From CBDUQN01 sp965369375 (GTDB lineage: Bacteria > Krumholzibacteriota > Krumholzibacteriia > Krumholzibacteriales > Krumholzibacteriaceae), in assembly GCA_965369375.1 (NCBI GenBank), contig CBDUQN010000044.1:1-24828 (forward strand): 24,828 nucleotides of DNA, given 5' to 3'. Position numbers and translations under genes: made by a program. A model generated the notes under the pieces. It searched no databases, had not been told where the DNA came from, and was given only the letters and a program-made list of their open reading frames with translations. Positions 17,801 through 23,379 of this stretch are shown here, piece after piece (position 1 is the stretch's first letter; each line of letters opens with the position of its first letter).

Positions 17801-19203
17801 TTGACGCGTCCCCAGCCGTAGGTGTTGTCCATGCCGGGGTCGCCGTAGTCGATCGCTGTCTGGGAGAGAAGCTGCTTGGTGACATCGACCGTGAGACTCG
17901 GGTTCGCCTGCAGCATGAGTGCCACCACACCGGACACATGCGGCGCCGCCATCGAGGTGCCGCTCCAGCCACTCCACTCCCAGTCACCGCCGGGAACCGT
18001 CGAGTAAATGGCCACGCCCGGAGCCGAGATATCCGGCTTCGTCCACGTGCCTACATACGGCGGATCGTTCCAGGTAACGGGACCGCGGCTCGATAAGTTC
18101 GCGATTACATCGGCGCTGTCCGTCATGCCGACTCCGTATGCACTCGGAACGTTTCCGGGGCTTCCCGTCGTGTTCGGTGATGGGCCGCTATTGCCGATCG
18201 AGAAACTCGGGAAGACATTGGCGGCGACCATGTTGTCAGTCGGTGCGATCATCGCCGAGTGAGTTCCGCTCGCGCCGAGCGACATATTTACGACCTGTGC
18301 GCCGTCGTCGGTAGCGGGGATGCCGTCGGGATCGATGATCCATTCCATACCACCCGTCACCTGCGCGAAAGTACCGGTTCCGCCCGGGATTACGAGGCCG
18401 TGCATCAATGTGGCCCCCGGGGCGCAGCCGACGTCGTAGCCGCTCGCGTTGCCGCCGATCATCGTTCCGGTGGTATGCGTACCGTGCTCATCGGAATCGT
18501 GCGGCACGGAGCCTGGTATGATGTTACCATCGCCGTCGAACTCCGCCCATCCGCCGGGATACGTTGGATCGGCCGGATTGTCGGTCCTCATCTTGCCGGC
18601 GATATCGGGATGCGAAATATCGACACCCGTATCGAGTCCGCCGACAACGACGCTGGTACCGTCGAATCCGTACGTGCTCCAAACCTGCCTCACACCGATC
18701 TTCTGAAGCGGATCCCAGACCGGCGTCTGGCTCTGCCCGAGCGGACCGGATTGATCCGGCCGGGGCGGAAGCGTTATGGTAAAGTTTTCGAACACTTCTT
18801 CAACATCAGGTCTTGCGGCGATTTCGGCGATAACCTCCGGTCTCGCTCTTACGAGAACGATGTTATCGATCCAAAATTGCTTGACCTTCTGGACCTTGCC
18901 CGCGACCTCGGATCTCTGGAGGAATCTCACCAGACCATCCTGAGATCGCCTGCTCACCGTGCGGAGCTCGTTGAAAACGGCCAACCTGTTCCCCCTGAGA
19001 GGCGTGAGGTCAGCGCGGCTCTGCATCCGCACGATCGCCGTAACAAACTCATCCGGCTGTGCGCCGGAAAGCTGAGCAGCGAGTTCTTTCGAGATCTTCG
19101 GTCTCGAATCCAGCTGCGCATCCACAGGATGAACAGCCGGTAACAGAATCAGCAGGACCAGAAGAACCGCCGCGCAGCCGAAAAGCTTGTGCTTGTGTAT
19201 CAT
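11854..19203 (-). CDS. Giant secreted S8 (subtilisin-like) protease with tandem domain blocks and sorting tail
   Basis: The start is ATG 19203, with AAAGGA 6 bases upstream and a signal peptide directly after (cleavage near VDA/Q, residue 29). An ORF extension to 19257 lacks such support. The 2449 residues contain an inhibitor-like propeptide (about 30-165), an S8 catalytic domain with D191 (LDTGVD), H240 (DEHGTH) and S417 (SGTSMAAPH), and two carboxypeptidase-regulatory-like beta domains (about 475-640). Then come three Rossmann-like domains (about 647, 1370 and 2100) separated by two blocks, each of Ig-like domains, a jelly-roll WDFE...WEWGEPTSGPG domain and another Ig-like domain. The C-terminal ~90 residues have YPNPFNP and end in KMVLLR, a type IX-style sorting/FlgD-like tail. 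It is expected to be exported and surface-bound or released. Substrate is unknown. Confidence 0.95.
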   Translation of the reverse strand: MIHKHKLFGCAAVLLVLLILLPAVHPVDAQLDSRPKISKELAAQLSGAQPDEFVTAIVRMQSRADLTPLRGNRLAVFNELRTVSRRSQDGLVRFLQRSEVAGKVQKVKQFWIDNIVLVRARPEVIAEIAARPDVEEVFENFTITLPPRPDQSGPLGQSQTPVWDPLQKIGVRQVWSTYGFDGTSVVVGGLDTGVDISHPDIAGKMRTDNPADPTYPGGWAEFDGDGNIIPGSVPHDSDEHGTHTTGTMIGGNASGYDVGCAPGATLMHGLVIPGGTGTFAQVTGGMEWIIDPDGIPATDDGAQVVNMSLGASGTHSAMIAPTDNMVAANVFPSFSIGNSGPSPNTTGSPGNVPSAYGVGMTDSADVIANLSSRGPVTWNDPPYVGTWTKPDISAPGVAIYSTVPGGDWEWSGWSGTSMAAPHVSGVVALMLQANPSLTVDVTKQLLSQTAIDYGDPGMDNTYGWGRVNAYSAVSAALAGVGTLQGTISSSGGGTVDNAKILIVDTGQKVYSDEFGDYTMQAVAGDHTVEVSRFGYETHTAVVTIVADAVTTHNVTLTQLPSGTIAGFVTDETTADGIEANITVKLGGDAVVWSSTNPATGEYGITLPVGTYDLEYYPVFPYPVTHRSGVAVYEATTTTINVELEGAQILIVDDDGGQAFQTYYEAAVLMSGRSYLTVTTPPTAADMAMFESVVWLTGNDFSTTLTATDQAELAAFLDAGGRLFISGQDIGYDIRTDAFYADYLHASYVQDDVGLGGVLGDPLNPVGYGFAFEIQGGSGANNQAYPSEIDVIGPALTAFIYDESVPSASVTANDVVKDQVEADGITSSGTAGLTFDNGTHKLVYFAFGFEAIAQEMDRGMLMDRILDWLQGYPEITHTPLGDTEDTENPYHVTAFITSDYFVLDPSSFAVVYDTGGGETVLAMSATGTPDEYEAYIPAQAVDTQVDYYITASDVEGHASTHPIGAPLNKHTFMVAADEEPPYAEHRCHRNTNDLDGPYHVRVFATDNIGIEAVYLMFSKNGGMFHRVEMLLEGDDIYHGAIPGPSEVGDAYEYYVFVMDDSYSGNVTRVPEIGTCSFEIVEYFLWDFELDDGDFLQAGDVWEWGEPTSGPGNAHSGTKLWATILGGNYPNSADATLDIPAITLAASKPYAMLSFWHWYYIETNYDGGNVKVSTDGGSTWDVVTPMGGYDGTARSGNAGIPGEECFTGYNNDFWQMEMFDLSAYSGHEVMIRFHFGSDGSVYRNGWYVDDVMLRSTDVDDIPPVISGTEVPPSTFDTAGPYEVTTYVQDPLSDVAGVSLFYSTDDGMTYTEVAMSPGYADNEYNGDIPGQPNGTRVKLYIKATDTSSEANEAFDPAGAPTETYEFAILPSADILVMQGTSSATSLEMFREALEANGHEADYWYNPSQGWLSLDKLELYKVIILDETGSLTTTERADLSAYLEGGNQNAKRRIFLMGRDLGYYSSTRPFIEQYMRAAYVQDNPGWRELTGYPGEYIGDDEIFVIDGSYPDEMRRSTAYPGGEIVYQYTGAGTASFARDEIAGEYEKDEKEWDGVMPFDPISTDAAAGMKYNAETYRSVYFSFNFYYIQETERRAGIMDRALGWLSAPDIVHEALHDTEDTLTVYTVVAQVYSETLDPSRVNLVYDVSAGDVVVQMMPTGNPDEYAADIPPQTFGTTVAYYLSATNTDGNTSYHPTGAPTVRHTFEVTGDGTPPEIVHAPHPNTADQAGPYVIEAVITDNVGVDPAGVTLTYNKNGGTNTTISMTNVGGDLYSASIPGPAILGDVFNYYILARDIAAIPNTAREPASGYHSFEIVDYYAWDFEANDGGFAAGGPDWEWGEPTSGPGGAYSGVNVWATKIAGDYSASSNSMLHTPEVKVPGSSAYAALSFWQWYYIETNYDGGNVKISTDGGSSWTILTPDIGYNGTARSGNAGIPGEACFTGYNDDYWHKVIFDLTPYKGLNVIIRFHFGSDSSVQRAGWYIDDVRIEGVEDTEGPSFVSTDVPASTFDTAGPYTVTSVVTDALTGVASVVLNYSTDDGSSWTPAAMTPTGGADEYSGDIPGQASGTRIKLYVEATDNGANTSTDPAGAPTTTYEFGIMPSGDYLVLLGGAAHTTPEMFNAALAAAGRTADIWDWDDLGMPTVAILHAYTAVIVDESWYLDATQRDTLGVFLSTSDGSRQQIFLMGRDLSYGSAARPWMEQYTGAAYVKDDPSWRQLSSTPGDPIGNDETFTIQGSYPDELKLSTAYPGGAVVYRYSGVGSSLDLFDTELEMRQFYEKEGKDWDPRLMPMAPNGPDSAAAVRYAATTHVSVYFSFNFNYIQEETRRAEILDRALDWLSMAAGAIGRNTAQEALSTPEIPDKLVLRQNYPNPFNPVTTVQFGIPYGVDGPVSLRVYNVKGELVRVLFEGTKEPGIHTFRWNGKNEHGRDVSSGIYFCNFIAGGTRMTRKMVLLR
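12900..17264 (-). repeat. Tandem ~2.18-kb coding repeat inside the subtilase gene
   Basis: The Rossmann-like domain starts at about 17264, 15097 and 12907 (minus strand), a constant step of about 2.17-2.19 kb, or 723-730 residues. The WDFE jelly-roll starts at about 15950 and 13760. Between copies the protein is conserved (NYDGGNVK, ARSGNAGIPGE, FGSD, STFDTAGPY). A 32-base stretch is identical in both DNA copies (13511-13542 and 15707-15738). The third copy is partial and runs into the sorting tail. Confidence 0.85.
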
Positions 19204-19281
19204 TGCAAATCCTTTCTCTCTTTCACTTCGGAAATTGCTTGTGCTTTTCATACACATAATGGTCGGTTTTCTCCGGGTCCT

Positions 19282-20040
19282 TTATTCTTTTTTCTTCTCG
19301 GGTCCCTTGATCTCGAACCAGTTTATATGGTAATCCTCGACCTCACCGAACAGGCACTCACCGTCGGGGCTCGTATCGGGATCGTCGTAGGAAATGATCC
19401 CCCTCGCCCAGACCCTGCCCTCGATCTTGTCCACGGTCCCCGCGATATAGACGAGCTCGGCGGTCTCGGGTATACGGAACATGGTGAGATAGCTGATTTC
19501 GAGAAAGGAACTGTTCGTAGGAAAGTATTCTTGAAGGTTCAGATGCTCTTCGAGCATCTTCTCGTTCTTTCCCCACGCGCGATCGTTGTTGAAGTCCACC
19601 CACAGGTGAAGGTTGACGTCCTGCTCGAACTCGGTGGCCGATCTCTGATCGGCGTTCGGTATTCTGATCTTCCATCTGACCAGTGCCCACTTCTTGGGAT
19701 GCCAGAGGTTTGCGTTGATGAACCAGATGCCATCACAATCATCGGGTGAGTCACCGAGCTGTTCAATTCCCTTTTCCCACATGTGGACATGAGGGTAATA
19801 TGCGGGGGCCGGTCCGGGTGTTATCTTCGGCGGGAGTATATCCTGTCCCTGCAGAAGCACAACCTCCCCGGTCCTCGAGTATGTCTCGATATCCACTTCC
19901 TGCGGCAGCCCCTCCTGATACAGATAAATCACATTACTGTTGAGTGGCTGCAAGGGAACCTTCACCTGAGCATTAAGGGCGGAAATCGCAAACAGCAGGC
20001 AAACAATGCCTGCGATGAGAGTGATCCGATTTCCATTCAT
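19282..20040 (-). CDS. Secreted GEVED-domain protein
   Basis: The 252-residue protein has a signal peptide (about 1-24, ending ALNAQ). A C-terminal GEVED-type domain spans about 143-240, shown by LHLWVDFNNDRAWGKNE and the eponymous FGEVEDYHI. GEVED domains are beta-rich modules of surface and secreted proteins in FCB-group bacteria; their function is not well known. The domain is usually one part of a larger protein, whereas here it stands almost alone with a novel N-terminal half. The ATG at 20040 has AGGAGG 6 bases upstream. The gene ends 78 bases before the subtilase start on the same strand, so the two are probably co-transcribed and may act together at the cell surface. Confidence 0.8.
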   Translation of the reverse strand: MNGNRITLIAGIVCLLFAISALNAQVKVPLQPLNSNVIYLYQEGLPQEVDIETYSRTGEVVLLQGQDILPPKITPGPAPAYYPHVHMWEKGIEQLGDSPDDCDGIWFINANLWHPKKWALVRWKIRIPNADQRSATEFEQDVNLHLWVDFNNDRAWGKNEKMLEEHLNLQEYFPTNSSFLEISYLTMFRIPETAELVYIAGTVDKIEGRVWARGIISYDDPDTSPDGECLFGEVEDYHINWFEIKGPEKKKE

Positions 20041-20216
20041 CCTATTCCTCCTCTTGCTCGATCGCCTTCTGTAACTGAGAAGGCGGCGTGATAGGAAAAC
20101 AATTTATAGCGCCAGGCGGTCACCTCCCTTCCAAGCCCGCCACAATACGGGCCCCGTGGTTTCCAGCCAATAGTGTAATCAGATGAACGTTCGAGAAATT
20201 TTTCGAGTCGAACCAT
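20037..20216 (-). CDS. Possible 59-residue leader ORF coupled to the GEVED gene
   Basis: ATG 20216 is preceded by GAGGGG with 4 bases of spacing. The frame runs 59 codons and its TGA overlaps the ATG of the GEVED gene (ATGA), a classic coupling arrangement. The peptide begins MVRLEKFLERSSDYTIGWK and is rich in W, Y and G. I recognise no family. Codon use differs from neighbours (ACT, ATT, TCT), and the region can also form hairpins (20181-20218, 20063-20085), so it may instead be untranslated leader RNA. Confidence 0.3.
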   Translation of the reverse strand: MVRLEKFLERSSDYTIGWKPRGPYCGGLGREVTAWRYKLFSYHAAFSVTEGDRARGGIG

Positions 20217-20299
20217 CTCACCCCTCGTCCCGATACCCCACGATGAGCCGCACCTGAACAACCGGTCAGTCGACGATTATCGCAACATCTATTTTTTTA

Positions 20300-20402
20300 G
20301 GTAGAAACAGTGCTCAAGGGGGTGTTGATGCTTGCCGGCAAATACCGCCGGCCCCTCTTGAGGGACGCCGCCGCACAGATGTGTTAACCCAACACTCCTA
20401 CC
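20300..20402 (-). ncRNA. Candidate structured RNA element (three-way junction)
   Basis: Read on the minus strand, the ends pair through CTACC/GGTAG (20398-20402 with 20300-20304) and CACT/AGTG (20393-20396 with 20309-20312). Inside, CTCAAG (20357-20362) pairs with CTTGAG (20313-20318), continued by G-C pairs. This encloses a GCCGGC hairpin with a 7-base loop (20334-20352). A GTGTT/AACAC hairpin (20381-20395) competes with the outer helix. It does not match the conserved cores of 6S RNA, RNase P, tmRNA, SRP RNA or the common riboswitches that I can recall. Confidence 0.45.
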
Positions 20403-20494
20403 TTCGAGAAACCGGTCTTTTAGGAAATGATCTCCGCAAGCTCAAGGAGCCACATTACGAATGCGAGGTCACCTCTTTGCCCAAAATCGGGTAT

Positions 20495-20523
20495 ATTGTA
20501 CCATAGAAATCGTGCCGAGTCAA
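20495..20523 (-). promoter_or_regulatory. Near-consensus sigma70 promoter of the GEVED-subtilase leader
   Basis: On the minus strand TTGACT (20523-20518), a 17-base spacer and TACAAT (20500-20495) match 5 of 6 at each box. The predicted start is near 20488. It lies about 40 bases after the kinase stop, and a hairpin (AACACGCG 20522-20529 with CGCGgTGTT 20537-20545) overlaps the -35 region and may end the kinase transcript. Confidence 0.75.
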
Positions 20524-20563
20524 CACGCGATAAAAACGCGGTGTTCTTGTGGGTTTTATGCGG

Positions 20564-22540
20564 TTACCTCTTCATAAGGCCTATGATCACCCTGCGAAGC
20601 TCTACCGCGGTGTAGGGCTTTGCAATAACGCCTTTGAATCCGTAATCCTCGAAGTCAGCAATGACGGGATCGTTCGAATACCCGCTCGATACTATCGCTT
20701 TTGCATCCGGATCGATCTCGAGCAATTTTTGTATCGCCTCTTTCCCCCCCATCCCCCCCGACACCGTCAGATCCATGATCACTATATCGTACGGTGATCC
20801 CGACTCCGATGCGCTCCTGTACATCTCGATCGCTTCGGAGCCGTCACGGGCGCACTCCACTTCACATCCCCATTCCGAGAGCATTCTCGTAACCGCCCTG
20901 AGCAGGATTTCTTCGTCGTCCATGAAAAGGATCCTTCCCTTTTCACACGATGGATCGTCTTGTTCGGTTAGATCGTGCACGGTTTCCTCCTCCACGGCGG
21001 GCAGGTAAACATTGAAGGTTGCTCCATTTCCGAGAGAAGAATCAACCAGTATTTGTCCACCGTGTTTAGTGACAATCGAATAACAGATGGCGAGCCCCAG
21101 CCCGCTTCCCCTCTGCTTGGTGGTGAAGTACGGATCGAAGATCCTCGATATATAATCGGGATGGATCCCGACACCGGTATCGGTGACCGATACCTTGATG
21201 TACCTGCCCGGAAACAACGGCAACAGCTTCTCTCCCTCGAGGCAGGCATTTTCCGCCGCGACCGTCACGACACCGCCATCCGGCATGGCCTGAACAGCGT
21301 TTATCACGAGATTGTTTATAACCTGACCTATCTTGCCGACATCGACCTCGACGTTCCATAAATCATCGGCGATGCCGAACTCCGGCTGCACGCTCGATCC
21401 TCGCATCGCGAAAACGGTCGATTCCCGGATGAGCTCCCCGATTGAAGCCGGTTTCATGACCGGTATGCCCCCCTCGGAGAATGTCAATAGCTGCTGGGTC
21501 AGTTCCTTGGCCATGAGAGCCGCCTTTTCAGCCTCCGTGAGCCGGCTGCAAACCTCATCCCTGTCATCTGCGGCCATTCGCGCTAGATGGATATTCGCGA
21601 GGATGCCTGTCAGAAAATTGTTGAAATCGTGGGCGATGCCGCCGGCGAGAACTCCGACGGATTCGAGGGTGCTGGCCTTCTGAAGCTCCGCCTCCATTCT
21701 CCGCTTATCCGTCACGTCACGGAATACGAGAACGATTCCAATGACGTTGTTATCATGGTCACGCAGCGGCGCGCCGCTGTCGGATATGATCCTTTCCGTG
21801 CCGTCTCTCGAAACAAGGATCGTGCCGTTCCCAAATCCGATAACTGCGCCTTCGCTGAGTACCTTGTCTACCGGATTTTCGCATCGCTCGCGCGTTTTTT
21901 CGCTGAGGATATCGAAAACCTCGCGCAAATCCCTGCCAATCGCCTCCTGCTGACTCCAGCCCGTCAGACTCTCGGCGACAGCATTTATCAAGACTGTTTT
22001 CCCCTGCACATCGGTCGTGATGACTCCATCCCCAATGCTTCGCAGCGTTACCGCGAGCTGCTCTTTTTCCTTTGCGAGAGCCTCTTCGGCGCGTCTTCGA
22101 TCGGAGATATCCCGGACAATGCCCTGTATGACTTTCTCACCGCGTACTTCGAACAGGCTGGATGAGACTTCGGCGGGAAAAATATCGCCGTTCCTTTTCC
22201 TGAAATCTATCTCGAAACTTACAAATCCGTCTCTCGAGATCCTGTCGAAGGCGTACTTCGATGCCCCGATCGCCTCGGGCGGATGGAGATCGGCGACCGA
22301 ACATCTCATGATCTCCGCCTTTGAGTACCCGAACATATCGAGCGCCTTCTGGTTCACATCTATAATGTTCCCGTCGAGATTGTGCATGAATATCCCGTCA
22401 TTGGAATTGTGGAAGAGATTGCCGTACTTTTCCTCACTCTCCTTCAGGGTGATTCGCTTTTTTGCCTCTTTCTCGGCCTTTTTTGCGCGAGGCTTCTTCG
22501 GTTTCCCGGCACGGCTCTTTGCGCTTTTTGTCTTTTTCAA
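20564..22540 (-). CDS. Soluble PAS-PAS hybrid histidine kinase with C-terminal receiver
   Basis: The 658-residue cytoplasmic signalling kinase has no membrane segment. A Lys-rich N-terminal tail (1-32) precedes PAS domain 1 (about 35-148) and PAS domain 2 (about 160-280), then the H-box GGIAHDFNN with H304. The HATPase domain follows, with N414, DTGVGI (454-459) and GSGLGL (478-483). A receiver domain (about 535-658) has D541/D542, phospho-acceptor D590 and K641. The start is TTG 22540, with AGGGG 6 bases upstream; no nearby ATG fits. No separate response regulator or DNA-binding output is encoded nearby, so the signal probably passes to a distant partner. It is divergent from nrfHA and upstream of the subtilase leader, but a link to either is only positional. 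Confidence 0.95.
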   Translation of the reverse strand: MKKTKSAKSRAGKPKKPRAKKAEKEAKKRITLKESEEKYGNLFHNSNDGIFMHNLDGNIIDVNQKALDMFGYSKAEIMRCSVADLHPPEAIGASKYAFDRISRDGFVSFEIDFRKRNGDIFPAEVSSSLFEVRGEKVIQGIVRDISDRRRAEEALAKEKEQLAVTLRSIGDGVITTDVQGKTVLINAVAESLTGWSQQEAIGRDLREVFDILSEKTRERCENPVDKVLSEGAVIGFGNGTILVSRDGTERIISDSGAPLRDHDNNVIGIVLVFRDVTDKRRMEAELQKASTLESVGVLAGGIAHDFNNFLTGILANIHLARMAADDRDEVCSRLTEAEKAALMAKELTQQLLTFSEGGIPVMKPASIGELIRESTVFAMRGSSVQPEFGIADDLWNVEVDVGKIGQVINNLVINAVQAMPDGGVVTVAAENACLEGEKLLPLFPGRYIKVSVTDTGVGIHPDYISRIFDPYFTTKQRGSGLGLAICYSIVTKHGGQILVDSSLGNGATFNVYLPAVEEETVHDLTEQDDPSCEKGRILFMDDEEILLRAVTRMLSEWGCEVECARDGSEAIEMYRSASESGSPYDIVIMDLTVSGGMGGKEAIQKLLEIDPDAKAIVSSGYSNDPVIADFEDYGFKGVIAKPYTAVELRRVIIGLMKR

Positions 22541-22664
22541 CGTACGCCCCTTGTCTTTTTGCCCCCGCTCTGGAACATGCTCGATAGCTTATCAACCGGC
22601 CTGCTATGAAGAGTGCACTTGTATTGCGGTGTTTTTCCTGAATCCCTGCATCGATAGTAGATTA

Positions 22665-22678
22665 CATGGATTCCCATG
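22665..22678. repeat. Short inverted repeat in the kinase-nrfH gap
   Basis: CATGG-ATTC-CCATG is a perfect 14-base inverted repeat in the 242-base divergent intergenic region (22541-22782). It lies close to a weak minus-strand promoter candidate for the kinase (TTGATA at 22687-22682, with TAATCT or TGTAAT 15-17 bases on). It may be an operator, but chance is possible. Confidence 0.35.
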
Positions 22679-22701
22679 AATTATCAACACCGATTTAATT
22701 A

Positions 22702-22745
22702 TTGACAGAAAATAATTGATAAATGCTATAATTGCAATTATTGCA
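22702..22745 (+). promoter_or_regulatory. nrfHA promoter with palindromic operator candidate
   Basis: TTGACA (22702-22707) and TATAAT (22727-22732) are both perfect, with a TGC extended -10 (22724-22726) and a long 19-base spacer. The 14-base perfect palindrome ATAATTGCAATTAT (22728-22741) covers the -10 and the expected start near 22739. It extends to TGC/GCA arms (22724-22745). A second inverted repeat, AATAATTG/CAATTATT (22711-22718, 22735-22742), brackets the -10. Confidence 0.75.
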
Positions 22746-22782
22746 AGTCGTTTACCTGACGTTGTGCCGGAGTGAGTTTGCC

Positions 22783-23379
22783 GTGGCAATCATACACTCA
22801 TTGAAAGATATCGTAGCGGCCTCGGGACTCACGAGAACCTGGCAGATCGTGCTCTGCAGTGTATTCGGCATCGCTATAGGTCTCGGAATCGTCGTCGTCC
22901 GGATCGCCAACGCCGTCTCATACCTTTCGGATAAACCGGAGACCTGCGTCAATTGTCATGTAATGACCGACGCCTACGCTACATGGCGGTTCAGCAGCCA
23001 CGGCCGCGTAGCCGTCTGCAATGACTGCCACATCCCGCACGGCAATCCACTCGCAAAAGCAACTTTCAAAGCGATGGACGGCCTGAAGCATTCCTATGTA
23101 TTTACGCTGCGAAACGAGCCGCAGGTGCTTCACACCTCGAAAAGGGCCGTTCGCGTTCTGCAGGCAAACTGTCTGAACTGTCACAGCAATCAGCTCATGA
23201 TGGTCCGCCTGGCGGGAACCACGGAGAGGGAGTGCTGGGACTGCCACAAGATACATTCCTCTGTCCAGAGTCTCTCCGCCTCACCCCATGTGCTTCGGCC
23301 CCGGCTCCCTACAGCCGGACTGAAGTTAATGAAGAAGGGAGTCGATCGTGACAGCGACGTCACCACAGGAAAAGAATAA
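22783..23379 (+). CDS. nrfH: Cytochrome c nitrite reductase small subunit, tetrahaem quinol dehydrogenase
   Basis: NrfH anchors NrfA to the inner membrane and passes electrons from menaquinol to it. The protein has one N-terminal membrane helix (about 20-48) and four CxxCH haem c motifs: C55-H59, C79-H83, C130-H134 and C151-H155. The first motif is followed by V-M (M61), matching the methionine ligand of haem 1 in NrfH. The start chosen is GTG 22783 (198 residues) with a GGAGTGAG site upstream. Reading further upstream would run into the promoter. Its stop overlaps the nrfA start by 32 bases, so the pair is translationally coupled. The C-terminal ~40 residues after the last haem are poorly conserved in appearance. 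Confidence 0.95.
   Translation: MAIIHSLKDIVAASGLTRTWQIVLCSVFGIAIGLGIVVVRIANAVSYLSDKPETCVNCHVMTDAYATWRFSSHGRVAVCNDCHIPHGNPLAKATFKAMDGLKHSYVFTLRNEPQVLHTSKRAVRVLQANCLNCHSNQLMMVRLAGTTERECWDCHKIHSSVQSLSASPHVLRPRLPTAGLKLMKKGVDRDSDVTTGKE

Larger units (their letters stand above)
20041..20563 (-). other. Long non-coding gap: leader of the GEVED-subtilase unit
   Basis: These 523 bases between the kinase stop and the GEVED start contain a sigma70-like promoter (20495-20523), a three-way-junction-like structured segment (20300-20402), a hairpin with an 11-pair arm (20181-20218), an 8-pair hairpin with a 7-base loop just before the ribosome site (20063-20085), and the doubtful 59-codon ORF. The predicted transcript leader is about 450 bases. 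Confidence 0.6.

Noticed and set aside
12292..19143. Many long plus-strand ORFs opposite the subtilase gene
   Set aside because: They are shadows in a GC-rich, biased-codon gene; no motifs, no ribosome sites, and they mirror the repeats of the real frame.
19204..19257. Upstream extension of the subtilase start
   Set aside because: The added 18 residues lack a signal-peptide character, while ATG 19203 has a good ribosome site and a signal peptide directly after it.
20200..20217. GGTTCGACTC on the minus strand resembling a tRNA/tmRNA T-arm
   Set aside because: No 5-bp T-stem, acceptor stem or CCA end fits; it is better explained by the GTTCGA/TCGAAC hairpin.
20420..20455. 11-residue leader peptide MWLLELAEIIS with Leu/Ile codons (attenuation?)
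   Set aside because: No ribosome site at proper distance, and no amino-acid biosynthesis gene downstream.
20300..20490. 6S RNA (ssrS): promoter plus a ~190-base transcript with a GCGGCGGC tract
   Set aside because: The 5' and 3' ends of the segment do not pair and no long bubble flanked by helices appears; the resemblance is limited to one short GC tract.
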